Assembly (NCBI RefSeq): GCF_030433855.1
Contig: NZ_JARUXC010000002.1
Location: 351,187-415,186 of the forward strand
DNA from: Agreia sp. PsM10
GTDB taxonomy: Bacteria > Actinomycetota > Actinomycetes > Actinomycetales > Microbacteriaceae
Length of the DNA: 64,000 bases
Direction: 5' to 3'
In this document: in pieces, positions 15,989-24,810 of the stretch
Position numbering within the stretch: the stretch's first letter is position 1
Layout: each line of letters begins with the position of its first letter
The notes under the pieces: generated by a model
Database searches by the model: none
The model's input: only the letters and a program-made list of their open reading frames with translations
Told to the model about the DNA's origin: nothing
Program-made: the position numbers and the translations under genes

Positions 15989-17560
15989 TTAACCCTTCGG
16001 GTGGCCGGACGCGTCGAGGTCCTCCGACCGGATCTCCTCGGCCACCGCGCCCCCGTAGCCATCGGTTTCGGGGTCGCCGTGCAGGCCTCCCGACAGCGCG
16101 TACTCCTCCTCGGGAGACAGCACGAGCTGCTTGCGTCCCCAGAGGGCGAACCCGAGCAGGATCAGTGCGTAGACGATCACGATCGCGATGATGGCCGGCT
16201 GGAAGGTGACGTTCAGCAGGAAGCCCAGGAAGATGAGCGCGGAGATCACGCCGGCGACCACGGCGCCGGGGATGCCCCACGGGCTCACGTAGGGCCGCTT
16301 GGCGTTGGGGAACTTCTTGCGCAGGATCACGAAGGAGATCATCTGCAGCAGATAGGCCACGACAGCGCCCCAGACGGCGATGTTCAGGATGATCGCTCCC
16401 GCGACCGCCCCCGCTCCCTCAGCGTCGACGTTCGACAGGATGTCGAGAACGACGAGGGCGATGAAACCGATCACCGCGCCCACGGTGAGGGCGACCCAGG
16501 GCGTCTGGCGCTTGCCGGTGAGCGAGAAGAACTTCGGGTAGTACCCGGCGCGGGAGAGCGAGTACATGTTGCGTCCGTAGGCGAACATGATGCCCTGGAG
16601 CGAGGCGAGCAGGCCGATCAGCGCGAAGAGCGCGAGGGCCGCGGCCGCCTGGTCTCCCACGATCGCGCGGAATCCGTCGAGCAGGGGCTCCGCCGAGACG
16701 CCCATGTTCTCTGCGCCGATCACGCCGGTGTTGAGGAACAGGATCAGCAGTCCGGTCACGATGAGGGTTCCGCGGGCCCAGAAGCCCGCCTTGGGAATGT
16801 CGCGCACCGGGTTGTGGGCCTCCTCGGCCGCGAGCGGCAGCTCCTCGATGCCGAGGAAGAACCACATGGCGAAGGGCAGCGCGAAGAGGATCGGGATCAC
16901 GCCGTGGGGGAGGAACGCCGACTGGCCCGGGTCGGGTTCGATGTTGAAGAGGCTGTCCCAGCTGAAGAGTCCCGAGAACGCGGCCATGGCCGAGAAGACC
17001 AGCAGGATCGCGATGGAGATGATCGACACGACGATCGCGAACTTGAACGAGATTGCGGCCCCGGCAGCGTTCAGCGCGATGAACGCGATGTAGAGCACCA
17101 GCCACCAGATCCACATGGCGCCTGAGAGGTCGAAGCCGAGGAGCTCGGTCGTGATGCTGTTGGCATACTGCGCCGAGAAGAAGACGATCACACCGGTCGT
17201 TGCCACGTATTCGATGGTCTCGGCGAGACCCGTCACGAGTCCGCCCCACGGCCCCATCGCCGAGCGGGCGAACGAGTACGCGCCTCCCGTGTGCGGCATG
17301 GCCGCCGCCATCTCGCCGATCGAGAAGATCATTCCGTAGTACATGACGATGAGCAGGGCGAAGGCGATGAGCATGCCCCCGAAGCCGGCGAAGTCGATTC
17401 CGAAGTTCCACCCCGAGAAGTCTCCCGAGATGACTGCCGCCACGGCGAGGCCCCAGAGCCCCCAGATGCCCGCCGATCTCTTGAGCGTGCGTTTCTCGAA
17501 GTAGCCGTCTGCAGCCTTGCTGTAGGTGACGCCCGAACGGCGGGTCTTGCTGTCAGTCAC
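15989..17560 (-). CDS. APC-superfamily amine/amino-acid permease (ethanolamine permease-like)
   Basis: A 523-residue, 12-helix transporter counted from GTG 17560, which has a strong GGAGG site 5 bases upstream; a longer reading from 17635 has none. Family signs are WGLAVAAVISGDFSGWNFG in helix 1, EMAAAMPHTGGAYSFAR in helix 2-3 and EELPLAAEEAHNP in the middle loop. The ISGDFSGWNFG signature and the EELPLAAEE segment are those of the ethanolamine permease (Eat) group rather than general amino-acid carriers. It is divergent from a gamma-glutamyl ligase/hydrolase/ALDH/SDR operon with a shared 246-base control region, consistent with uptake of the amine used by that pathway. The exact substrate is inferred. 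Confidence 0.88.
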   Translation of the reverse strand: MTDSKTRRSGVTYSKAADGYFEKRTLKRSAGIWGLWGLAVAAVISGDFSGWNFGIDFAGFGGMLIAFALLIVMYYGMIFSIGEMAAAMPHTGGAYSFARSAMGPWGGLVTGLAETIEYVATTGVIVFFSAQYANSITTELLGFDLSGAMWIWWLVLYIAFIALNAAGAAISFKFAIVVSIISIAILLVFSAMAAFSGLFSWDSLFNIEPDPGQSAFLPHGVIPILFALPFAMWFFLGIEELPLAAEEAHNPVRDIPKAGFWARGTLIVTGLLILFLNTGVIGAENMGVSAEPLLDGFRAIVGDQAAAALALFALIGLLASLQGIMFAYGRNMYSLSRAGYYPKFFSLTGKRQTPWVALTVGAVIGFIALVVLDILSNVDAEGAGAVAGAIILNIAVWGAVVAYLLQMISFVILRKKFPNAKRPYVSPWGIPGAVVAGVISALIFLGFLLNVTFQPAIIAIVIVYALILLGFALWGRKQLVLSPEEEYALSGGLHGDPETDGYGGAVAEEIRSEDLDASGHPKG

Positions 17561-17683
17561 GTGGATCCTCCGGTAGCTCGTTGTCTCGGCAGTGCACAGC
17601 GGAACGCCATCGGCTCCCTCGCACGATTTCTGCACACACTAGCGTTCTATTGGTTGGTTGGCACCACCTTTGTGTGTAAATTG

Positions 17684-17698
17684 CGTGTTACGAACACG
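17684..17698. promoter_or_regulatory. candidate FadR-type operator between permease and ligase genes
   Basis: CGTGTT-ACG-AACACG is a perfect 6-bp inverted repeat with a 3-base centre in the shared divergent promoter region. GntR/FadR regulators often bind GT(N)xAC palindromes, and a FadR-type gene ends this cluster. Confidence 0.45.
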
Positions 17699-17806
17699 GG
17701 CAACAACTCCCGCTCAGCCGACGAACTCGTGTGATGTAATGGTCGGGTCGACGGGGTTCCGCAGCGCGGGAATCGCCCGTGGCGACCATCGATGAAGGAG
17801 CACACC

Positions 17807-19174
17807 GTGGCATCCACCGCAGGAAATCTCACGCTCGACGCCCTCACGGCCCAGGTCTCGGCCGGCGAGGTCGACACCGTGATCGTGGCCTTCACCGACA
17901 TGCAGGGCAGGCTCGTGGGCAAGCGGCTCTCGGCCCGCCTCTTCGTCGAAGACGCGGCGTCGCACGGAGCCGAGTGCTGCAACTACCTGCTCGCCGTCGA
18001 CGTCGAGATGAACACGGTCGACGGATACGACATGTCGAGCTGGGAGCACGGCTACGGCGACATGGCGATGATGCCCGACATGTCGACCCTGCGAACGATT
18101 CCGTGGCTGCCGGGCACGGCGATGGTCACCGCCGACCTGCACTGGCTCGACGGCGAGCCGGTCGAGCCGTCGCCGCGGCAGATCCTGGCGGCGCAGATGA
18201 AGCGCCTCGCCGATCGCGGCCTCGAGGCGTTCGTCGCCACCGAACTCGAGTTCATCGTCTTCGACGACAGCTACCGCTCTGCCTGGTCGAAGGGATACCG
18301 CGACCTCACCCCCGCGAGCGACTACAACATCGACTACGCCCTGCTGGCCTCCACGCGCATGGAGCCGCTGCTGCGCGACATCCGGGTGTCGATGGACGGC
18401 GCCGGCATGTACTGCGAGGGCGTGAAGGGCGAGTGCAACTTCGGGCAGCAGGAGATCGGCTTCCGCTACGACGACGCCATGGTCACGTGCGACAACCACT
18501 CGATCTACAAGAACGGTGCCAAGGAGATCGCGGATCGGCACGGCAAGTCGCTCACGTTCATGGCCAAGTTTAACGAACGCGAGGGCAACTCGTGCCACGT
18601 GCACATCAGCCTCAGAGGCACCGACGGCACTGCAGTCTTCAGTGATCCGGATGCCGAGAACGGCATGTCAGACATGTTCCGTCATTTCATGGCAGGCCAG
18701 CTCAAGACGCTGCGCGAGCTGACGCTGTTCTTCGCGCCCAACATCAACTCGTACAAGCGCTACGTCGACGGCTCGTTCGCGCCGACGGCAGTGGCCTGGG
18801 GGCTCGACAACCGCACCTGCGCCCTGCGCGTGGTGGGCAAGGGCCTCGGAATGCGCGTCGAGAACCGCGTTCCCGGGGGCGACGTGAACCAGTACCTGGC
18901 GACCGCCGCCCTCATCGCCGGCGGGCTCTACGGAATCGAGAACGAGCTCGAGCTCGAAGACGCGACCGTAGGCAACGCGTACACGTCGGGTGCACCGCGC
19001 GTGCCCACGAACCTGCGCGATGCGGCCGAGCTCTTCGCGTCGAGCGAGATCGCCCGGGCCGCGTTCGGTGACGAGGTCGTCGACCACTACGTGAACAACG
19101 CGCGCATCGAGCTGAAGGCCTTCGACAGCGCCGTCACCGACTGGGAGAGGGTGCGCGGCTTTGAGCGCCTCTGA
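17807..19174 (+). CDS. glutamine-synthetase-like gamma-glutamyl-amine ligase (GlnA4/PuuA type)
   Basis: A 455-residue GS-fold enzyme counted from GTG 17807, with GAAGGAG 6 bases upstream; an ATG at 17792 sits before that site. Conserved GS blocks are present: the ATP/metal segment EGVKGECNFGQQEIGFRYDD, FMAKFNEREGNSCHVH and ENRVPGGDVNQYLATAAL. The N-terminal FTDMQGRLVGKRLS and the gene neighbourhood (permease, C26 hydrolase, ALDH, SDR) mark it as a gamma-glutamyl-amine ligase, not an ammonia-assimilating GS. The Streptomyces relative GlnA4 ligates glutamate to ethanolamine and GlnA3 to polyamines; the SDR without an amine oxidase favours ethanolamine here. The following gene overlaps its 3' end. 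Confidence 0.9.
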   Translation: MASTAGNLTLDALTAQVSAGEVDTVIVAFTDMQGRLVGKRLSARLFVEDAASHGAECCNYLLAVDVEMNTVDGYDMSSWEHGYGDMAMMPDMSTLRTIPWLPGTAMVTADLHWLDGEPVEPSPRQILAAQMKRLADRGLEAFVATELEFIVFDDSYRSAWSKGYRDLTPASDYNIDYALLASTRMEPLLRDIRVSMDGAGMYCEGVKGECNFGQQEIGFRYDDAMVTCDNHSIYKNGAKEIADRHGKSLTFMAKFNEREGNSCHVHISLRGTDGTAVFSDPDAENGMSDMFRHFMAGQLKTLRELTLFFAPNINSYKRYVDGSFAPTAVAWGLDNRTCALRVVGKGLGMRVENRVPGGDVNQYLATAALIAGGLYGIENELELEDATVGNAYTSGAPRVPTNLRDAAELFASSEIARAAFGDEVVDHYVNNARIELKAFDSAVTDWERVRGFERL

Positions 19175-19916
19175 TCGCCTGCCGGTTATCGGCCTCACGA
19201 CCTACCTCGAACGCGCGAAGACCGGAGTCTGGGACGTTCCCGCCTCGTTCCTCCCGAAGGTCTACTTCGATGCCGTCGAGAAGGCCGGCGGCATCGCCGT
19301 GCTGCTGCCGCCCCAGGCCGTCAGCGACGCGATCGCGGATCGCCTGCTCGATTCTCTCGACGGCCTGATCCTCACCGGCGGCAAGGACATCGAACCGTCG
19401 CGCTACGGCCAGGAGGCCCACGCCGAGACCGACGAGCCCCGGCGCGACCGCGACGCGTGGGAGGACACGCTGCTGCGCCGTGCGATCGATCGCGAGATCC
19501 CGTTCCTCGGCATCTGCCGGGGAGCGCAGATGCTGAACGTCGCGCGGGGCGGAACCCTGCACCAGCACCTTCCCGATGTCGTCGGCGACCGTCGATACCA
19601 GGCCGGCGACGGAATCTTCAACCACGTGGAGGTCGGCGTCGAACAGGGCTCGCGACTCGCATCGCTGCTCGCGAGCGACGAACTCGACGTTCCCGTCTAC
19701 CACCACCAGGCCATCGACTCGCTCGGCGACGGGCTCGTCGTGACCGCCCGAACCCCCGACGGAACGATCGAGGCGGTCGAGCTCGAGTCCGTTCCGTTCG
19801 GCGTCGCCGTGCAGTGGCACCCCGAGGAGTCGCCCGACGACATCCGACTCTTCGCCGGCCTCGTCGAGGCGGCCCGACAGTACCGAGCACAGGAACAGGA
19901 ACACCCGACAGCATGA
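19161..19916 (+). CDS. class-I glutamine amidotransferase-like gamma-glutamyl hydrolase (C26, PuuD-like)
   Basis: A 251-residue hydrolase expected to release glutamate from a gamma-glutamyl intermediate in the cytoplasm. The nucleophile Cys lies in GICRGAQMLNVARGG, the catalytic His/Glu pair in QWHPEES near the C-terminus, and LTGGKDIEPSRYG gives the substrate-loop signature of peptidase family C26. The likely start is TTG 19161, which overlaps the ligase gene by 14 bases and has GGGAGAGG upstream. The stop overlaps the ALDH start (ATGA). It resembles PuuD, which cleaves gamma-glutamyl-GABA in E. coli; here the product acid is probably gamma-glutamyl-glycine (inference from the pathway). Confidence 0.92.
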   Translation: MSASDRLPVIGLTTYLERAKTGVWDVPASFLPKVYFDAVEKAGGIAVLLPPQAVSDAIADRLLDSLDGLILTGGKDIEPSRYGQEAHAETDEPRRDRDAWEDTLLRRAIDREIPFLGICRGAQMLNVARGGTLHQHLPDVVGDRRYQAGDGIFNHVEVGVEQGSRLASLLASDELDVPVYHHQAIDSLGDGLVVTARTPDGTIEAVELESVPFGVAVQWHPEESPDDIRLFAGLVEAARQYRAQEQEHPTA

Positions 19917-21280
19917 GCAGCTACACCGTGATCAACCCGGCGACGGAAGAGGTCGTCACCGACGTCGAGCTCTTCGACGTCGAGGGCACCGACGACGCCA
20001 TCGCGCGGGCGGCGGATGCGCAGAAGGCATGGGCGCGCCGGGCCCCCGCAGAGCGGGCGCAGGCCCTGCGGGACTTCGCGGCGGCCGTCGACGCGAACGT
20101 CGAGGCACTCGCCCGGCTGGAGACCCTGAATTCCGGCCATCCGATCGGCCAGGCCCGCTGGGAGGCGGGCCACGTGCGCGACGTGCTCACCTACTACTCG
20201 GCGGCTCCCGAACGGCTCTTCGGTAAACAGATCCCGGTCGCCGGCGGCCTCGACGTCACGTTCCACGAGCCCCTCGGCGTGGTGGGAGTCATCACGCCGT
20301 GGAACTTTCCCATGACCATCGCGGCGTGGGGGTTCGCCCCGGCGCTCGCGGCGGGCAACGCGGTCGTGCTGAAGCCGGCCGAGTGGACGCCGCTGACCTC
20401 GGTGCGGCTCGCCGAGATCGGGCGGGAGTCCGGACTGCCCGACGGCCTGTTCCAGGTGTTGCCCGGGCACGGGAACGTGGTCGGGGAGCGCTTCGTGACC
20501 AACCGGACCGTGCGCAAGGTCGTGTTCACCGGGTCGACCGCTGTGGGCAAGAAGATCATGGCGGGCAGTGCCGAGCAGGTGAAGAGGGTGACCCTCGAGC
20601 TCGGCGGCAAGAGCGCCAACATCGTGTTTGCCGACTCCGACCTCGAGAGGGCCGCCGCCTCGGCCCCGTCGGGGGTCTTCGACAACGCGGGGCAGGACTG
20701 CTGCGCGCGCAGTCGCATCCTGGTCGAGCGCAGCGTCTACGACCGCTTCATGGAGTTGCTCGAGCCCGCGGTGAACCGGGTCGTCGTCGGCGACCCGAAC
20801 GACGAGGCCACCGAGATGGGACCGCTCGTCTCGGCGAAGCACCACGCGTCGGTGAGCTCGTATGTTCCCGACGACAGCCAGGTCGCGTTCCGGGGATCCG
20901 CGCCGCAGGGCCCGGGGTACTGGTTCCCGCCGACGGTGCTCACGCCGGGTCGCGACGACCGCACCGCCACCGAGGAGATCTTCGGACCTGTCGTAACGGT
21001 GCTCCCGTTCGACGACGAGGCCGACGCGGTGTCGCTGGCGAACGCCACGGAATACGGCCTCTCGGGCTCGATCTGGACCCGCGACGTCGGCCGCGCGTTG
21101 CGCGTCTCCCGCGGCGTCGAGGCGGGCAACCTCTCGGTCAACTCGCACTCCTCCGTGCGCTACAGCACCCCGTTCGGCGGCTTCAAGCAGTCGGGCCTCG
21201 GCCGTGAGCTCGGCCCCGACGCACCCCTCAGTTTCACCGACACCAAGAACGTCTTCATCGCCGTAGAGGAGCTCTCATGA
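19913..21280 (+). CDS. NAD(P)-dependent aldehyde dehydrogenase
   Basis: A 455-residue ALDH starting at the ATG that overlaps the C26 hydrolase stop. The catalytic Glu is in ELGGKSAN and the catalytic Cys in FDNAGQDCCARSRI, where two adjacent cysteines occur as in several ALDH classes. ITPWNFPM and TGSTAVGKKI form the cofactor-binding site. The gene is intact and normal in length, about 30 residues shorter at the N-terminus than betaine-aldehyde enzymes. In this operon it should oxidise the gamma-glutamyl-amino-aldehyde to the acid before hydrolysis. It is coupled by ATGA to the downstream SDR gene. Confidence 0.94.
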   Translation: MSSYTVINPATEEVVTDVELFDVEGTDDAIARAADAQKAWARRAPAERAQALRDFAAAVDANVEALARLETLNSGHPIGQARWEAGHVRDVLTYYSAAPERLFGKQIPVAGGLDVTFHEPLGVVGVITPWNFPMTIAAWGFAPALAAGNAVVLKPAEWTPLTSVRLAEIGRESGLPDGLFQVLPGHGNVVGERFVTNRTVRKVVFTGSTAVGKKIMAGSAEQVKRVTLELGGKSANIVFADSDLERAAASAPSGVFDNAGQDCCARSRILVERSVYDRFMELLEPAVNRVVVGDPNDEATEMGPLVSAKHHASVSSYVPDDSQVAFRGSAPQGPGYWFPPTVLTPGRDDRTATEEIFGPVVTVLPFDDEADAVSLANATEYGLSGSIWTRDVGRALRVSRGVEAGNLSVNSHSSVRYSTPFGGFKQSGLGRELGPDAPLSFTDTKNVFIAVEELS

Positions 21281-22068
21281 CCGACCTGCCCACCATCGAC
21301 CTCACGAAGCGCCTCGCCGGAAAAGTGGCGGTGATCACGGGCGGCGCCAGCGGCATCGGCTTCGCCACCGCCCGCCGCTTCGCCGCCGAGGGCGCCACGG
21401 TCGTGATCGGCGACATGGATGCTGCATCGGGCGAGCGCGCGGCCGCTGCCGTCGGCGGCCTCTTCGTGCAGGTGAACGTCACCGACGAGGCCCAGGTCGA
21501 CAACCTGTTCAAGGTGGCCTTCGACACCTACGGATCGGTCGACGTCGCCTTCAACAACGCGGGCATCTCGCCCCCCGACGACGACTCCATCGAGACGACC
21601 GAGCTTCCCGCCTGGGAGAAGGTGCAGGACGTGAACCTCAAGTCGGTCTACCTGTGCTCGCGAGCCGCGCTGCGCTACATGGTTCCGCAGAAGCGCGGTT
21701 CGATCATCAACACCGCGTCGTTCGTCGCCGTGATGGGCTCTGCCACGTCGCAGATCTCGTACACGGCATCGAAGGGCGGCGTTCTCGCCATGTCCCGCGA
21801 GCTGGGCGTGCAGTTCGCCCGCCAGGGAATCCGGGTCAACGCCCTCTGCCCGGGCCCGGTGAACACGCCCCTGCTGCAGGAGCTCTTCGCCAAGGACCCG
21901 GCCCGCGCCCAGCGCCGCCTCGTGCACATCCCCCTCGGACGGTTCGCTGAGCCAGAGGAGTTGGCGGCGTCGGTCGCGTTCCTCGCCAGCGACGACTCCT
22001 CGTTCATCACGGGCTCGACATTCCTCGTCGACGGGGGAATCAGCTCGGCCTACGTGACACCCGAGTAG
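21277..22068 (+). CDS. short-chain dehydrogenase/reductase
   Basis: A 263-residue classical SDR. The cofactor motif TGGASGIGFA (about 18-27) and Asp in GDMDAA suggest NAD preference. NNAG is present, the catalytic Tyr/Lys lie in SYTASKGG, and the PGPVNTPL motif is conserved. The ATG overlaps the ALDH stop. Its presence is informative: the putrescine Puu route needs an amine oxidase, whereas gamma-glutamyl-ethanolamide carries an alcohol that an SDR can oxidise to the aldehyde. I therefore infer that it acts between the ligase and the ALDH. Confidence 0.92.
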   Translation: MTDLPTIDLTKRLAGKVAVITGGASGIGFATARRFAAEGATVVIGDMDAASGERAAAAVGGLFVQVNVTDEAQVDNLFKVAFDTYGSVDVAFNNAGISPPDDDSIETTELPAWEKVQDVNLKSVYLCSRAALRYMVPQKRGSIINTASFVAVMGSATSQISYTASKGGVLAMSRELGVQFARQGIRVNALCPGPVNTPLLQELFAKDPARAQRRLVHIPLGRFAEPEELAASVAFLASDDSSFITGSTFLVDGGISSAYVTPE

Positions 22069-22083
22069 AGGGTCGAGAACGCG

Positions 22084-22851
22084 ATGACCGATATCGCAGA
22101 CGGCTCGCAACCGGATGCCGCGGGCCTGGCCGGCGACGCCCTGTTGCGCCGGGTGCGCACCGGCAACGCGTTCGAGGACACCGTCTCGAGGCTGCTGCAG
22201 ACGATCCGCCTGGGCGTTGTCTCACCGGGGGAGGCCCTGCCCAGCGAACGCGACCTCGCGCTGCGCTTCGGGGTGAGCCGCGACACGGTGCGCGACGCGA
22301 TCAAGGCGCTCGCGGATGCCGGTTTCCTGGTCTCGCGGCGCGGGCGCTACGGAGGCACGTTCGTCAGCGATCGGGTTCCGCTCGTCGGCCTCAGCGGAGT
22401 GCTCGACGACGCGGCGCCGCAGTCCGAGACGGTGACGGCGGAAGATCTCGACGACGTGCTCGGCCTCCGCGACATCCTCGAGGTCGGAGCCGCCCGCGCC
22501 GCGGCGGATCGCGCACTCACGAAGGCGCAGCGCGAACTGCTCTGGAGCAGCCTGCGCGAGACCGCCGAGGCGTCGGCCGACGACTATCGGCGGCTGGACT
22601 CACGCCTGCACCTTGCCATCGGAGAGCTCGTGGGCGTGCCGTCGCTCATGCCGCTGCTGGCCGACAACCGCATGAGGATCAACGAGTTCCTCGACCACAT
22701 CCCCCTGCTCGAGCGCAACATCGCGCACTCGAACGAGCAGCACGAGCAGATCGTCCTCGCGATCCTCACGGGAGACGCGGACAGGGCGGCGGTCACGATG
22801 CGTGAACACCTCGAGGGATCCGAGGCGCTGCTCCGAGGCTTCCTGGCCTGA
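22084..22851 (+). CDS. GntR-family (FadR subfamily) transcriptional regulator
   Basis: A 255-residue regulator. The winged-helix DNA-binding domain spans about 30-95, with GEALPSERDLALRFGVSRDTVRDAIKAL and the wing RRGRYGGTFV. The C-terminal all-helical FCD ligand domain (about 115-250) includes the metal-binding pattern Asp/His with LDSRLHLAIGEL and SNEQHEQIVLAI. It is the last gene of the amine cluster, 15 bases after the SDR, and probably represses the divergent permease/ligase promoters until the amine or an intermediate binds. A palindrome at 17684-17698 is a candidate site. Confidence 0.92.
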   Translation: MTDIADGSQPDAAGLAGDALLRRVRTGNAFEDTVSRLLQTIRLGVVSPGEALPSERDLALRFGVSRDTVRDAIKALADAGFLVSRRGRYGGTFVSDRVPLVGLSGVLDDAAPQSETVTAEDLDDVLGLRDILEVGAARAAADRALTKAQRELLWSSLRETAEASADDYRRLDSRLHLAIGELVGVPSLMPLLADNRMRINEFLDHIPLLERNIAHSNEQHEQIVLAILTGDADRAAVTMREHLEGSEALLRGFLA

Positions 22852-22859
22852 CGCCGCCG

Positions 22860-22880
22860 TTCCCTGAGCCTGTCGAAGGG
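22860..22880. repeat. short intergenic CTGAGCCTGTCGAAG repeat
   Basis: One copy of the TTCCCTGAGCCTGTCGAAGG-type element that also occurs at 39598-39722 and 50745-50793, always just after a gene end. Confidence 0.7.
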
Positions 22881-22889
22881 AAGGGGCGG

Positions 22890-23084
22890 CTACTTCGCGT
22901 CGAGCTCGCGGGCGTCGTCGTCGGCCTGCAGAACGCTGCCGATGGCGAGGGCGACCGTGATGCCCCAGCTGAGCCACATGAGAAGCAGTCGCCAGTCGCG
23001 CGGACCCTGTCTCGTGGTCTGCAGCACCGACCAGGCGCCGACGACAGCACCGATCACACTCGAGTTGAAGATGAATTTGCGCAT
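22890..23084 (-). CDS. small membrane protein, unknown
   Basis: A 64-residue protein with a GGAGG ribosome site before ATG 23084. Two short hydrophobic segments are visible (VIGAVVGAWSVL and LLLMWLSWGITVALAIGSVL), with a Lys/Arg-rich loop between them (TTRQGPRDWR) and an acidic C-terminus (DDDARELDAK). It is a plausible two-helix inner-membrane protein. It is convergent with the FadR-type regulator and divergent from otsA. No family is recognised. Confidence 0.65.
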   Translation of the reverse strand: MRKFIFNSSVIGAVVGAWSVLQTTRQGPRDWRLLLMWLSWGITVALAIGSVLQADDDARELDAK

Positions 23085-23271
23085 GCGTGCCTCCGTGGTC
23101 GTGTCTTCAGGTTAGTCGTTCGTGCCGTCCGGCCGCCCGGGCTTCCGGATGCTCGGGGTCGTCTTGTATAGCGCACGCCCGAGCACCCCGTGGGTGCGGG
23201 GGATCGACTGGTAGCCTGATCACTGGTCTACACGGTCGGCGCCTTGGCCGATCGCAAACGAGGAGTTCCCC

Positions 23272-24810
23272 ATTTCCACGGACGAGGCCGCATCGCGGTC
23301 CACTACCCCTGCCGACACATACGACCTCGTGGTCGTCTCCAACAGGCTCCCTGTCGACAAGGTCACCCGCGCCGACGGCAGCGTCGAGTGGCGCACCTCG
23401 CCTGGCGGTCTCGTGACCGCCCTCGAGCCAGTCATGCAACGGGCCGACGGAGCCTGGGTCGGCTGGGCGGGCGTGGCGGACGACGAGTCCGAGCCGTTCG
23501 AGCACGACGACATCTCCATCGTTCCCGTCACACTCAGCGCAGACGACGTCGAGAACTACTACGAGGGGTTCTCGAACGACACCCTCTGGCCGCTGTATCA
23601 CGACGTGATCGCGCCGCCCACGTACCACCGCGAGTGGTGGGAGTCCTACGTGCGGGTCAACCAGCGCTTCGCGGAGCGCGCCGCCTCGGTCGCCGCGGCC
23701 GACGGCACGGTCTGGGTGCAGGACTATCAGCTGCAGCTCGTGCCCAAGATGCTGCGCGAGCTCCGTCCCGACCTCACCATCGGTTTCTTCAACCACATTC
23801 CGTTCCCGGCATACGGCATCTTCTCGCAGCTGCCGTGGCGAGCCCAGATCATCGAGGGCCTCCTCGGGGCCGATGTCATCGGGTTCCAGCGCGCGGCAGA
23901 CGCGGGCAACTTCACGCGTGCCGTGCGCCGTCTGCTCAGCTACACGACGAAGGGCACGGCCATCGACGTGCCGATCGACGACGACCTGTCCGAGTCGCTC
24001 GAGCCGGCCCGGGTGTCGACGTCGCGCACGGGCAGCCTCGTGCGCACGGTGCACGCACGGCACTTCCCGATCTCGATCGACACGCAGAGCTTCGAGAACC
24101 TCGCACGGCGTCCCGACATCCAGGCCCGTGCCAAAGAGATCAGGGCCGGCCTCGGCAACCCCAAGGTCGTGATGCTCGGCGTCGACAGGCTCGACTACAC
24201 CAAGGGGATCGGCCATCGTCTCAAGGCGTTCGGCGAGCTGCTCGCCGACGGCACGGTCACCGTCGAAGACGTGACCCTCGTGCAGGTCGCCAGCCCCAGC
24301 CGCGAACGTGTCGCCGCGTACCAGCAGCTGCGCGACGAGGTCGAGCTCACGGTCGGGCGCATCAACGGCGACTACTCGACCATCAGCCACACGGCCATCA
24401 GCTACCTGCACCAGGGATACCCCCGCGAGGAGATGGTGGCGCTCTACCTGGCCAGCGACGTGATGCTGGTCACCGCGCTCCGCGACGGAATGAATCTCGT
24501 CGCGAAGGAGTACGTGGCCAGCCGCTTCGACAACGACGGCGTGCTCGTGCTGAGCGAGTTCGCCGGCGCCGCAGACGAGTTGAAGAGCGCCCTGCTCGTG
24601 AACCCCCACGACATCGACGGCCTCAAGGAGTCGATCATGGAGGCGATCGAGATGACGAAGAGCGAGCGCTCGAGACGGATGCGCGCATTGCGCAAACGGG
24701 TGCGCGACTACGACGTGTCGCGCTGGTCGACCGCCTTCCTGTCTGCCCTGACCGACCCGAACGGAACGCCCTCGTACGTCGCGACCAAGTGGGGAGCATC
24801 CGACCGATGA
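23272..24810 (+). CDS. otsA: trehalose-6-phosphate synthase, apparent ATT start
   Basis: A GT20 glycosyltransferase making trehalose 6-phosphate from UDP- (or GDP-) glucose and glucose 6-phosphate. The N-terminal [10 protein letters not shown] loop is followed by [42 protein letters not shown] and [13 protein letters not shown]. The first ordinary start in frame is GTG 23329, inside beta-strand 1, which would cut off family-conserved residues. No ATG/GTG/TTG exists between the upstream in-frame stop (23212) and that point. AGGAG at 23261-23265 sits six bases before ATT 23272, so I take ATT as the initiator, giving 512 residues. It is coupled to otsB by ATGA. Confidence 0.9.
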   Translation: MSTDEAASRSTTPADTYDLVVVSNRLPVDKVTRADGSVEWRTSPGGLVTALEPVMQRADGAWVGWAGVADDESEPFEHDDISIVPVTLSADDVENYYEGFSNDTLWPLYHDVIAPPTYHREWWESYVRVNQRFAERAASVAAADGTVWVQDYQLQLVPKMLRELRPDLTIGFFNHIPFPAYGIFSQLPWRAQIIEGLLGADVIGFQRAADAGNFTRAVRRLLSYTTKGTAIDVPIDDDLSESLEPARVSTSRTGSLVRTVHARHFPISIDTQSFENLARRPDIQARAKEIRAGLGNPKVVMLGVDRLDYTKGIGHRLKAFGELLADGTVTVEDVTLVQVASPSRERVAAYQQLRDEVELTVGRINGDYSTISHTAISYLHQGYPREEMVALYLASDVMLVTALRDGMNLVAKEYVASRFDNDGVLVLSEFAGAADELKSALLVNPHDIDGLKESIMEAIEMTKSERSRRMRALRKRVRDYDVSRWSTAFLSALTDPNGTPSYVATKWGASDR

